DNA of 64,000 bases from Mycobacterium attenuatum (GTDB lineage Bacteria; Actinomycetota; Actinomycetes; Mycobacteriales; Mycobacteriaceae). Each line of letters opens with the position of its first letter. Positions within the stretch are counted from its first letter, which is position 1. Location of the stretch: the NCBI RefSeq assembly GCF_900566085.1, contig NZ_UPHT01000046.1, positions 1 through 64,000 on the forward strand, read 5' to 3'. A program made the translations under genes and the position numbers. The notes under the pieces are model-generated. The model was not told the origin of the DNA and searched no databases. It saw only the letters and a program-made list of their open reading frames with translations. Of the stretch, positions 56,785-64,000 are shown piece by piece.

Positions 56785-57193
56785 CCGAAAAATTGTGGTC
56801 AGCCCTACCGAAACCCCTTCTGCGGCATTAGAAATCGTTAGGGGGTTCAGCCCGATCGGGCGTTGATCATTCTGAATCCTGCCGACCCGACGATTACGAT
56901 GCGGACAAAGTGTACTGCCTGGTAGACGAGGTCGACCACCTCGCGATCGAGGGCCGGTCGGAGGCCATGGTGGAGCAGGGGAGAAGCTAGGTGTCCGGCT
57001 ACGCGTCCAGTTCGATACTGTCACCGCTGAGAATCCACTGTCCGTCCCGGTGACCGGCAAGTGCAGCGCCCGGGTTACCGTGCTGCTGGAAGTCGCCGGC
57101 GCAGCGTATTACCTGGCCCTGGCTTGGGCGGCCAAGGCTGCCGCCGAACGCATCGTCAATCACATCAGCCAAACCGCCGGAACCTGTCCATGA
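56785..57193 (+). pseudogene. mhpF: 3' fragment of mhpF
   Basis: In one frame TETPSAALEIVRGFSPIGR matches the MhpF region before the substrate domain end; after a frameshift, ALIILNPADPTIT follows, then VDEVDHLAIEGRSEAMVEQG, and then [37 protein letters not shown] in fragments. At least two further frame changes and an internal loss are needed. The last frame ends at the TGA 57191-57193, which overlaps the mhpE ATG, the arrangement expected of an intact mhpF-mhpE pair. It is the missing end of the fragment at 49580. Confidence 0.75.
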
Positions 57194-57640
57194 TCCACGA
57201 CACTTACCTCAGCGAGGTCACCTTGCGCGACGGAATGCATGCCGTGCGACATCAGTACAGCATCGAACATGCCTACCAGGCCGGGGCGAGCGTGACCGCG
57301 GGCGGGCGCCCACAGCACCGAGGCGGACATTGGCGCCTGATATCTCGCTTTGGCAAGAGAACTCGGCATGGATGGTTGGCCCTCTCATGATGATCGCTGT
57401 GACCAACTGGCCGGGCTGGGGCCACGGATGTGACCTGCACCTGCATCGAAGATGCCGCCGACGACCGGGCCCGTCCGCTGCAGAACCGGCCCGTACGGCG
57501 ACCGGGAAACCCTGACTCTTGGCTATGCCGGGTCTAATCCAGTTATTGCGGCACGCCGAGACAGTCGCGGCCCGCTACGACGTCGACGCGCGCACGCTAC
57601 TCGAAGAGGCATTGTGGTGCGGTGAGTGGCGCTCGGCACT
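57190..57640 (+). pseudogene. mhpE: Decayed mhpE (4-hydroxy-2-oxovalerate aldolase)
   Basis: The ATG at 57190 starts [20 protein letters not shown], the DRE-TIM start of MhpE. Internal DNA is missing; [11 protein letters not shown] and [14 protein letters not shown] in a second frame correspond to the middle, and LIQLLRHAETVAARYDVDARTLLEEALW near 57540-57620 to the end (LRHAETAAARYGLDxRxILxE type). There are several frame changes. The aldolase step and the acetaldehyde dehydrogenase step of the pathway are therefore both lost at this locus. Confidence 0.75.
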
Positions 57641-57641
57641 C

Positions 57642-58850
57642 CTACTTGAGCTCGGCCGACGACAGGCCCAACAGCCGACGGGCAACCACCAGCTGCTGGA
57701 TCTGCTGGGTGCCCTCGAAAATGTCCAGGATCTTGGAGTCGCGAGCCCACTTCTCCAGCAGCGTCTGTTCGGAATAGCCGGTGGTGCCGGCCAATTCGAC
57801 ACTCTTCAGCGTCACGTCGCTGGCCATCCGGCCGGCCTTGGCCTTGCTCATCGACGCTTCTTTGGAGTTGGGAATGTTGTTGTCGGCCTGCCAGGCCGCC
57901 CGCAACGCCAACAGATAGCTGGCCTCCCACTCGGCCTCCATCCGCAGGAACTCGGCCGCGGCGGCACTCTGGACATACGCGGGTCGGTCGTAGTCGATCT
58001 GGACTCCGGCGTTGGTGAGGATCTTGCGGATCTCCTCCAGCGCCGCGCGGCCGACCCCGATGGCCATGGCAGCAACGATGGGGCGGGTGTTGTCGAAGGT
58101 CTCCATCACCCCCGAAAAACCTTTGCCCTCTTGGATTTCGGGGTTGCCCAGCAGGTTGTCCTTAGGAATGCGCGCGTTGTCAAAGCGGATCACGGCGGTG
58201 TCGGACGCCTTGATGCCGAGCTTGTGCTCGAGCCGTTCGACCGTGACACCGGGGTGCTCGCGCGGCACGATGAACGACTTGATTGCCGCGCGGCCCTTGG
58301 ACTTGTCCAGGCTGGCCCACACCACGATATGGGTGGCACGCGATCCGGCGGTGACAAAGATCTTTTCGCCGTTGATCACATACTCGTCGCCGTCGAGGGT
58401 GGCCGTCGTCGACACCGCTGCCGAGTCCGATCCGAATCCCGGCTCGGTGATGGCCATCGCCGCCCACACCTTGCCCAGCCGCTCGAGTTGCTCATCGGTG
58501 GCGACCGCGGAAATGGCCGCGTTGCCCAGCCCCTGGTATGGGACGGTCAACATCAGCGCGACGTCACCCCAGCAGGCCTCCAGCGTCTGCAGCAGCGCGG
58601 CCATGTTGGCGCCGTTGTGGTTGTCGGTGGTGGACTCGGTGTCGCCGAGCGCGTCCGCCCCGGCGAAGGCGACCGATTTGGCGTCCGCGACACCCTCGAA
58701 CAGACTCATCATGGTGTCGAGTTCGACCGGGTAGGTGTGCTCTTTCAGATCGTATTTGCGCGAGACCGGCCGCATGATTTCGGCGGCGCCCTGATGCGTC
58801 ATGGTCATCACGGCTTGCAGTTTGCGTGGTAGTTCCAGATTGATTGCCAT
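57642..58850 (-). CDS. fadE23: Acyl-CoA dehydrogenase FadE23
   Basis: 402 residues from the ATG at 58850, matching M. tuberculosis FadE23 in length and context. MAITEPGFGSDSAAVSTTA is the flavin-binding signature, VETFDNTRPIVAAMAIGVGRAA-like VMETFDNTRPIVAAMAIG follows, and KILDIFEGTQQIQQLVVARRLLGL contains the catalytic glutamate (FEG). It follows fadE24 by 32 bases on the same strand; adjacent fadE pairs in mycobacteria often form alpha2beta2 heterotetramers, and this may be such a pair, with FadE23 the subunit having the usual base. Confidence 0.93.
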   Translation of the reverse strand: MAINLELPRKLQAVMTMTHQGAAEIMRPVSRKYDLKEHTYPVELDTMMSLFEGVADAKSVAFAGADALGDTESTTDNHNGANMAALLQTLEACWGDVALMLTVPYQGLGNAAISAVATDEQLERLGKVWAAMAITEPGFGSDSAAVSTTATLDGDEYVINGEKIFVTAGSRATHIVVWASLDKSKGRAAIKSFIVPREHPGVTVERLEHKLGIKASDTAVIRFDNARIPKDNLLGNPEIQEGKGFSGVMETFDNTRPIVAAMAIGVGRAALEEIRKILTNAGVQIDYDRPAYVQSAAAAEFLRMEAEWEASYLLALRAAWQADNNIPNSKEASMSKAKAGRMASDVTLKSVELAGTTGYSEQTLLEKWARDSKILDIFEGTQQIQQLVVARRLLGLSSAELK

Positions 58851-58882
58851 CACTAGACTTTCGACTCGGATCAGATAACGAC

Positions 58883-60304
58883 TCAGATAATGACGACACC
58901 CTCGGCGACGCCGATCGCCCGCAGGTCGCGGTACCAGCGTTCGACCGGGTGCTCCTTGGTGAAGCCGTGGCCGCCCAACAGCTGGACGCCGTCCAGGCCG
59001 ATTTGCATCCCCTTGTCGGCGCCGAGCCGCTTGGCCAGCGCGGCCTCGCGGGCGAAGGACAGGCCCTGCTCGGCGCGCGCCGCGCCGCGCCAGGTGATCA
59101 GCCGCAGTCCGTCCAGCTCGATGGCGATGTTGGCGCACATGAACGCTACGGCCTGCCGGTGCGCGATCGGCTCGCCGAAGGCCTGGCGCTCTTTGACGTA
59201 GGGGACGACGTAGTCGAGAACCGCATGTGAGGTGCCGACCGCTAGCGCGGCCCAGCCCAGCCGGGCCAGCGCGATCGCTTCGGAGTAGTCGCCGTCGCTC
59301 GCCTCATCCTCACCCAGGCGCGCGCTCAGCGGGACGGTGACTCCGTTCAGCTCGACCTGACCCAGGGCGGCGGCGCGGACGCCCATACCCGGGTCCGGCT
59401 TGACACTCAGGCCCGTAGCCGACGACTCGACGATGAACAAAGCCGGTTTGCCGCCCAACTGAGCGCCGATGATGAACAGTTCGGCGGCGGCAGCGGCCGG
59501 GACCAACGACTTGACGCCGTCGAGCCGGTACCCGGACGGGGTGCGGGTGGCCGTGGTCTTGAGCCGGGTGGGGTCGAACAGCGGCTGTGGTTCGGCGATG
59601 GCCACACACGCCTGCGGAACGTTCTCGCCGGCGAACTCCGTGAGGTAGGTGGCCTGCTGGTCGGCGCTGCCCCAGTGGGTCAGCGCGGCCGCCACACCGC
59701 CGGGGGCCAGAATCGGCAACGCCAGCCCCATGTCGCCATACGCCAGTGCCTCGGCCACCAGCACATTGGTCACGCTGGAGCGGTGTTCGGCGATGCCGTC
59801 GAAGTCCTCGGGGATGTTGATCGCGGTGATGCCCAGCTCGGCGGCCTTGGCGATGAGGTCGGGCGGGTAGGTCGCCGCGTCGTCGGCGTCGTGCGCGGCG
59901 GGTCGCAGGATTTCTGCGGCGAATTCGTCCACGGTCTCGACGATCATCGTCTGGTCGTCGTCGGGGGTGAGGTCGAAGTAGTCCTTGCCGCTGGCCTTGA
60001 GCCGGGTCGCGCCGCCACGGAGGCTCTGCACCCGCCGGAACTGCCGGGTCGCGGCGCCGGAGGTGGAGAAGATGGTCTTGGCTCCGTAGCGCAACGTTCG
60101 GTTCAGCGGGTCGCGCAGGTGGTATTTGTCCAGAAATTCCTGGCCGACCAGGGGTGTCAGGAGGGCCAGCGCCACGTCGATTCCGCTTCGTTTGTGCGGC
60201 TGCGTCCCGATTGCGGTCTGGCGGCCGTGTCGGGACAGGCGGTTGCGGGTGCGCTGACCCTGCGGGCTGGAAGCAGTTTTGGCAGCGGGAAGTGTGTTGG
60301 TCAT
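58883..60304 (-). CDS. fadE24: Acyl-CoA dehydrogenase FadE24
   Basis: 473 residues from the ATG at 60304. A basic, disordered N-terminal part of about 85 residues precedes the dehydrogenase domain (from DQTMIVETVDEFAAEILRP). The active-site region AIGVAEGVVII at the end is truncated compared with typical members and lacks the extended C-terminal helices; the flavin signature CVAIAEPQPLFDPT is also unusual. This suits a non-catalytic or FAD-sharing partner of FadE23. The 22-base palindrome at 60343-60364 is just upstream. Known in M. tuberculosis as an isoniazid-induced gene; substrate unknown. Confidence 0.92.
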   Translation of the reverse strand: MTNTLPAAKTASSPQGQRTRNRLSRHGRQTAIGTQPHKRSGIDVALALLTPLVGQEFLDKYHLRDPLNRTLRYGAKTIFSTSGAATRQFRRVQSLRGGATRLKASGKDYFDLTPDDDQTMIVETVDEFAAEILRPAAHDADDAATYPPDLIAKAAELGITAINIPEDFDGIAEHRSSVTNVLVAEALAYGDMGLALPILAPGGVAAALTHWGSADQQATYLTEFAGENVPQACVAIAEPQPLFDPTRLKTTATRTPSGYRLDGVKSLVPAAAAAELFIIGAQLGGKPALFIVESSATGLSVKPDPGMGVRAAALGQVELNGVTVPLSARLGEDEASDGDYSEAIALARLGWAALAVGTSHAVLDYVVPYVKERQAFGEPIAHRQAVAFMCANIAIELDGLRLITWRGAARAEQGLSFAREAALAKRLGADKGMQIGLDGVQLLGGHGFTKEHPVERWYRDLRAIGVAEGVVII

Positions 60305-60342
60305 GTCAGCTTGCCTCTGTCGTTGGGGCGGTGCGATGACCA

Positions 60343-60364
60343 TATCTTACTCTCGAGTAAGATA
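60343..60364. promoter_or_regulatory. Perfect inverted repeat upstream of fadE24-fadE23
   Basis: Arms TATCTTACTC (60343-60352) and GAGTAAGATA (60355-60364) are exact reverse complements around a two-base centre TC. It lies 38-60 bases before the fadE24 start, between it and the end of pflA. Looks like an operator for a TetR-type regulator encoded elsewhere. Confidence 0.8.
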
Positions 60365-60383
60365 ACTAGGGGCGTTAGCTACT

Positions 60384-61484
60384 TCACACCGTTGACAGGC
60401 TGGCGGGCAGCGGAAGCCGACGCCGACCCCAACCGCCCGGGGGGCCGTCGTACACACCGGCCAACTCACAGCCGCAGCCACGGCAGCGTCCGTCGTCGGT
60501 CAGGGCGTAATGCCGCATCGCATACCAGTCGCGAACCACCACCGCGGCCCCGCATCCCGGGCAGCATGTGGTGCCGCCCTCGGAGTCGTCGACGTTTCCG
60601 GTGTAGACGAACCGCAAGCCTTCGTCGATGCCGATCCGCCGGGCCCGCCGCAGCGTGGCCGGCGGTGTCGGCGGCGTGTCGGTCATCTTGTAGTCGGGAT
60701 GGAATGCGGTGAAATGCACCGGCACGTCGACGCCCAGGTTTTCGCGGATCCATGCGCATTCGGCGGCAAGCTCTGCGTCGCTGTCGTTGCGGCCCGGGAT
60801 CAGCAGGGTGGTGATTTCCAGCCATATGTTGGCCTCGTGCCGTAGGTAGACGAGGGTGTCGAGAACATCGTGCAGGTGCCCGACGCAGACCTTGCGGTAG
60901 AAGTCCTCGGTGAACGCCTTCACGTCGACGTTGGCGGCGTCGATATGCCGGTAGAACTCCGCGCGCGGGGCCGGGCACATGTACCCGGCCGTCACTGCGA
61001 TCGCTTTGACGCCCCGCCGGTGGCAGGCGTCGGCGACATCGGCGGCGTATTCCCAGAATATCGTCGGATCGTTATACGTAAACGCCACACTGCGACAACC
61101 CAATTCGTCGGCAGCACGAGCGATGTCGCCGGGACCGGCGCGGCTGGCGAGGGTGTCGGTTTCCCGCGACTTGGAGATGTCCCAGTTCTGACAGAACTTG
61201 CACGCCAGGTTGCATCCCGCGGTGCCGAACGACAGCACGGCCGACCCGGGCAAGAAATGGTTGAGCGGCTTCTTCTCGATCGGGTCGACGCAGAACCCGC
61301 TGGAGCGTCCGTAGCTGGTCAGCACGATCTGGTCGGCGCGCCGGCCGCGAACGAAGCACAGCCCACGCTGACCCTCGTGGAGCTTGCAGGCACGCGGACA
61401 GACGTCGGACTGGAGCCGGCCGTCGTCGAGGCGGTGCCAGTGTGTGGTCGAGACGGTGAACGGGTCGTCTGCTGCTGAGCTCAT
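60384..61484 (-). CDS. pflA: Radical SAM enzyme, pyruvate-formate-lyase-activase-like
   Basis: 366 residues from the ATG at 61484. The SAM-cleaving cluster motif is GCNLACKFCQNWDIS (CxxxCxxC). An N-terminal DVCPRACKLHEGQRGLCFVRG and a C-terminal cysteine cluster (CCPGCGAAVVV and CRGCGCELAGV) place it with the AmmeMemoRadiSam-type radical SAM proteins rather than true PFL activases; no pyruvate formate lyase gene is near. Orthologous by position to Rv3138. The target is unknown. It lies between hisN and fadE24, and all run the same way. Confidence 0.9.
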   Translation of the reverse strand: MSSAADDPFTVSTTHWHRLDDGRLQSDVCPRACKLHEGQRGLCFVRGRRADQIVLTSYGRSSGFCVDPIEKKPLNHFLPGSAVLSFGTAGCNLACKFCQNWDISKSRETDTLASRAGPGDIARAADELGCRSVAFTYNDPTIFWEYAADVADACHRRGVKAIAVTAGYMCPAPRAEFYRHIDAANVDVKAFTEDFYRKVCVGHLHDVLDTLVYLRHEANIWLEITTLLIPGRNDSDAELAAECAWIRENLGVDVPVHFTAFHPDYKMTDTPPTPPATLRRARRIGIDEGLRFVYTGNVDDSEGGTTCCPGCGAAVVVRDWYAMRHYALTDDGRCRGCGCELAGVYDGPPGGWGRRRLPLPASLSTV

Positions 61485-61498
61485 TCTCGGACGCCAGG

Positions 61499-62281
61499 CT
61501 ACTCCCCGCCGAGCCTGGCCAGAACCTCGTTGTGCAGCAGGGCGTTGGTCGCCACGGCGCTGCCGCCGTGCGGCCCGGGCGCGCCGTCCAAGCTGGTGAG
61601 CCGCCCCCCCGCCTCGCGTACCAGGATGTCCAGTGCGGCCAGATCCCACACCGATACCTCTGGTTCGGCGGCGATGTCGACGGCTCCCTCTGCCACCAGA
61701 CAGTACGACAGGAAATCCCCGTAGGCGCGCACCCGCCACACCGCGTCGGTCAGCTCGATGAACCGGTTTCGCAAGCCGAGCTGTGCCCAGCCCGACAGAC
61801 TCGAGAACGACAAACTCGCCGAATCCAGTTCTGCCACAGAGGAAACCGACAGCCGGCAGGGCCGCGCACCGTCAACTGAGGCAAACGCACCCTGGCCGTG
61901 CGCGGCCCACCACCGCCGCTGCAACGCGGGTGCGCTCACCACGCCCACCGCGGGAACGCCGTCCTCGAGCAAGGCGATCAAACTGGCCCACACCGGCACT
62001 CCGCGCACGAAGTTCTTGGTTCCGTCGATCGGGTCGACGATCCACTGCCGCCCGCTCAAGATGGGGGTTCCGCCGAATTCTTCACCCAGGATGTTGTCGT
62101 CGGGACGCTCCCGGCCAAGCGCGGCCCGGATCTCGGTTTCGACCGCGCGATCGGCGTCGGTTACCGGGGTCAGGTCGGGCTTGGTGTCGACGTGCAGGTC
62201 GAGCGCGCCGAACCGGGCGCGCGTCACCGCGTCCGCACCGTCGGCGAGCGCTAGCGCAAGGAGTAGATCCTGCTGACTCAC
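61499..62281 (-). CDS. hisN: Inositol-monophosphatase-fold phosphatase, histidinol-phosphatase
   Basis: 260 residues. Metal-binding motifs are GEEFGG near residue 67, [15 protein letters not shown] (the DPxDGT core) and [16 protein letters not shown]. The M. tuberculosis orthologue Rv3137 has been described as the histidinol-phosphate phosphatase HisN; the context here is the same. It is separated from pflA by 14 bases. Inositol-phosphate activity remains possible, as for the family in general. Confidence 0.9.
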   Translation of the reverse strand: MSQQDLLLALALADGADAVTRARFGALDLHVDTKPDLTPVTDADRAVETEIRAALGRERPDDNILGEEFGGTPILSGRQWIVDPIDGTKNFVRGVPVWASLIALLEDGVPAVGVVSAPALQRRWWAAHGQGAFASVDGARPCRLSVSSVAELDSASLSFSSLSGWAQLGLRNRFIELTDAVWRVRAYGDFLSYCLVAEGAVDIAAEPEVSVWDLAALDILVREAGGRLTSLDGAPGPHGGSAVATNALLHNEVLARLGGE

Positions 62282-62304
62282 GCCAGCAGTCCTACCATGG
62301 CGGC

Positions 62305-62634
62305 ATGGGATGGGAATTGGGCGTGTTGCTCATTTTGGTCGCGGTACTGGTGGTGTTCCTTGCGCCGCGGTTCTTTCCGCCCGGCCCGCGCGGTGCCCTG
62401 GCGGGCGGCACACTGCTGGTGACCGGCGTCAGTCCCCGGCCTGACGAGACGGGCGAACAGTTTGTCACCATCTCCGGCGTCCTCAACGGCCCAACCATCA
62501 ACGAGCACAGCGTGTATCGGCGAATGGTGGTCGAAGTCAGCCAGTGGCCGGCCATCGGGCAGGTACTTCCGGTCGTGTATTCGCCGAAGAACCCAGACAA
62601 TTGGAACTTCGCACCGGCCGAGCCGCCACCCTAG
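62305..62634 (+). CDS. Small membrane-anchored protein (DUF3592-like)
   Basis: 109 residues. One N-terminal membrane segment ([19 protein letters not shown]) and a small beta-rich soluble part with [13 protein letters not shown] and [13 protein letters not shown]; the last piece is the V-x-Y-x-P-x-N-P pattern of DUF3592-type proteins. Function unknown. Divergent from hisN, with 23 bases between the starts, so both promoters must overlap the coding starts or the genes are weakly expressed. Converges with PPE51 over 17 bases. Confidence 0.75.
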   Translation: MGWELGVLLILVAVLVVFLAPRFFPPGPRGALAGGTLLVTGVSPRPDETGEQFVTISGVLNGPTINEHSVYRRMVVEVSQWPAIGQVLPVVYSPKNPDNWNFAPAEPPP

Positions 62635-62651
62635 CCGCCCGACTAACCGAG

Positions 62652-63785
62652 TCACCCGGCCGCCGGTGGGTGCGCCATGACCGTGAGCCGCACCCCGTAG
62701 CGGGGCAACACGCCGGAGGCTCGCGATTGCGCCGGCACGGCCATACCCGGAACACCAGGCGCACCTGCGCCCGTCTCCTCGGTGCCCGGGATCGTCGTCA
62801 AGCCCGCGGGCGACAATGCCGCGACCGTCCGGGTGGCCGGAGCGGCCCAGCTCGCCGGAACGGACAGTTGCCCGATCGAACCCGCCTTGCCCACGTTCGC
62901 AAGCACCGCGTTCGTAGCTGTTCCCAATCCGGCACCGGTTGGCTGTTGCGCCGCCGCAAGCACCGAACCGGCTTCAGCCGGAATCGCCTCTGCCACGCTG
63001 GCCAGCGCCGGCGCCAAGGCGGCCTCGTCTCCGATAACGCCGTTGACGACCGACTCGACGTTGGACATCGCGCTGAACACCGCGAACACCGCGAATATCC
63101 CGTCGAGGATGACGAAGTCTTCGGGAACAAGGGTGGCCTGCAACGCCTGAAGTTCTCCCAGTGATTGGGACACCGCGGCGACCAGCTGCGAAATCGGGTC
63201 GGTGGCGGCGCTGGCGTTGGCCTGGGCGACGGCGGCGCTTTGGGCACTGAGCCCCGCCGGATCGGTGGTCTGCGCCGGCGCAGCGAACGGCATCAGTCGC
63301 GCCGCCGCCGTCGAGCTGGTGGCGTAGCCGTACATCGCCGCCGCGTCCTGTGCCCACATCTCGGTGTACTGCGCCTCGGTGGCCGCGATCGCTGCGGTGT
63401 TCTGGCCGAAGAAGTTGGTGGCGATCAACGCCATCAGCTGGATGCGGTTGGCGGCGATCGCCGGCGGTGGCACGGTCATCGCAAACGCTTGGTCGAAGGC
63501 CGCCGCCGCGGCCCGGGCTTGCATGGCCGTCTGCTTTGTCTGGGTGGCCGTCGCATAGAGCCAACCCACATAAGGGGCGACCTTGGCGGCCATCGACTCC
63601 GCTGCGGGGCCATACCAATCCAACGTGGTCAGGCCCGAAACCACCGATTCGTAGGTCTGGGCAGTGGTATCCAGCTCGGCAGCCAGTGCGTCCCAGCTGC
63701 CCGCCGCCGCGAGCAGCGAGCCGGGACCCGGGCCCGTGTAGATCCGGGCTGAGTTGACTTCGGGCGGCAATAACGCGAAATCCAT
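62652..63785 (-). CDS. PPE51: PPE51-like protein (PPE-SVP subfamily)
   Basis: 377 residues with AAGGAG before the ATG at 63785. The PPE domain covers residues 1-175 ([25 protein letters not shown] where Trp-Tyr-Gly replaces the usual WxG, and NTAAIAATEAQYTEMWAQDA). GQLSVPASWA near residue 310 is the GxxSVPxxW motif of the SVP subfamily. Length and neighbourhood match M. tuberculosis PPE51 (Rv3136), which has been linked to uptake of small nutrients across the outer membrane. No PE gene is adjacent in the window. Confidence 0.92.
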   Translation of the reverse strand: MDFALLPPEVNSARIYTGPGPGSLLAAAGSWDALAAELDTTAQTYESVVSGLTTLDWYGPAAESMAAKVAPYVGWLYATATQTKQTAMQARAAAAAFDQAFAMTVPPPAIAANRIQLMALIATNFFGQNTAAIAATEAQYTEMWAQDAAAMYGYATSSTAAARLMPFAAPAQTTDPAGLSAQSAAVAQANASAATDPISQLVAAVSQSLGELQALQATLVPEDFVILDGIFAVFAVFSAMSNVESVVNGVIGDEAALAPALASVAEAIPAEAGSVLAAAQQPTGAGLGTATNAVLANVGKAGSIGQLSVPASWAAPATRTVAALSPAGLTTIPGTEETGAGAPGVPGMAVPAQSRASGVLPRYGVRLTVMAHPPAAG

Positions 63786-64000
63786 TGTTTCACAGCTCCT
63801 TAGGTTCCTTGCGTCGTCTTTCACCGGTTCGGCTCGATGCCGTGATCGCTCGGTGCCTTCTCGGCGTGTCGTGAAATGTGGGACTTTTCGGGCCTGTGTC
63901 GGCGAGCCGAAGCCAAAAGCGCACTGGGTCACTGAGTTTGTGAAGCTGGCTGGTTGCGGCTGCTTTCACACAGCGGGGGTTAGGTCGCTGGCGGGCCATT

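Overview
The window is a high-GC mycobacterial chromosome segment, most likely from a slow-growing non-tuberculous Mycobacterium. The evidence is a complete nuoA-N operon, many PPE genes (one with NxGxxN MPTR repeats, one with a PE-PPE hydrolase domain), ATGA/GTGA gene overlaps, and a backbone that follows, in inverted orientation, the order PPE51, hisN, pflA, fadE24, fadE23, fadB4, response regulator, nuoA-N that I know from M. tuberculosis (Rv3136-Rv3158). No tRNA, rRNA, IS element or CRISPR array was recognised.

Layout. 1-980: decayed DNA with a PPE-MPTR tail and a frameshifted Phd-type antitoxin. 981-2540: DHA2-type drug exporter. 2817-18427: fourteen-gene NADH dehydrogenase I operon on the minus strand, preceded by a degenerate single-domain response regulator (18788-19189), a methyltransferase and a DedA membrane protein. 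21175-31231: a PPE cluster ending in a 1776-residue PPE protein with about fifty 24-residue repeats unlike MPTR; a YceI and a SnoaL-like gene sit within it. 31377-38928: eight-gene catabolic operon (homogentisate-dioxygenase-like enzyme, hydrolase, CoA-transferase, HMG-CoA-lyase-like enzyme, TetR, acyl-CoA dehydrogenase, APH-family kinase, small DUF6285-like protein). 39279-41204: PPE with a serine-hydrolase domain. 41214-44524: fadB4, a broken acrylyl-CoA-reductase-like gene, a VapBC pair and a GNAT acetyltransferase.

44574-57640 is a meta-cleavage aromatic pathway: monooxygenase, extradiol dioxygenase and C-C hydrolase on the minus strand, divergent from TetR, hydratase (mhpD), acetaldehyde dehydrogenase (mhpF) and aldolase (mhpE). 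A roughly 7-kb cassette is inserted inside mhpF. It carries two XRE/EspR-like regulators, a broken third one, an ImmA/IrrE metalloprotease, a seven-helix-type membrane protein, a cytochrome P450 and an O-methyltransferase, tightly overlapping on the minus strand. Both halves of mhpF and all of mhpE have since decayed. 57642-63785 returns to the conserved backbone.

The most interesting parts are the regulator/protease/membrane protein/P450/methyltransferase cassette and its insertion into mhpF, the giant PPE with a new repeat type, and the APH kinase + DUF6285 + dehydrogenase module, which resembles the 4-hydroxyacyl-CoA kinase system of levulinate catabolism. Several perfect or near-perfect palindromes next to TetR genes or acyl-CoA dehydrogenase genes are likely operators.
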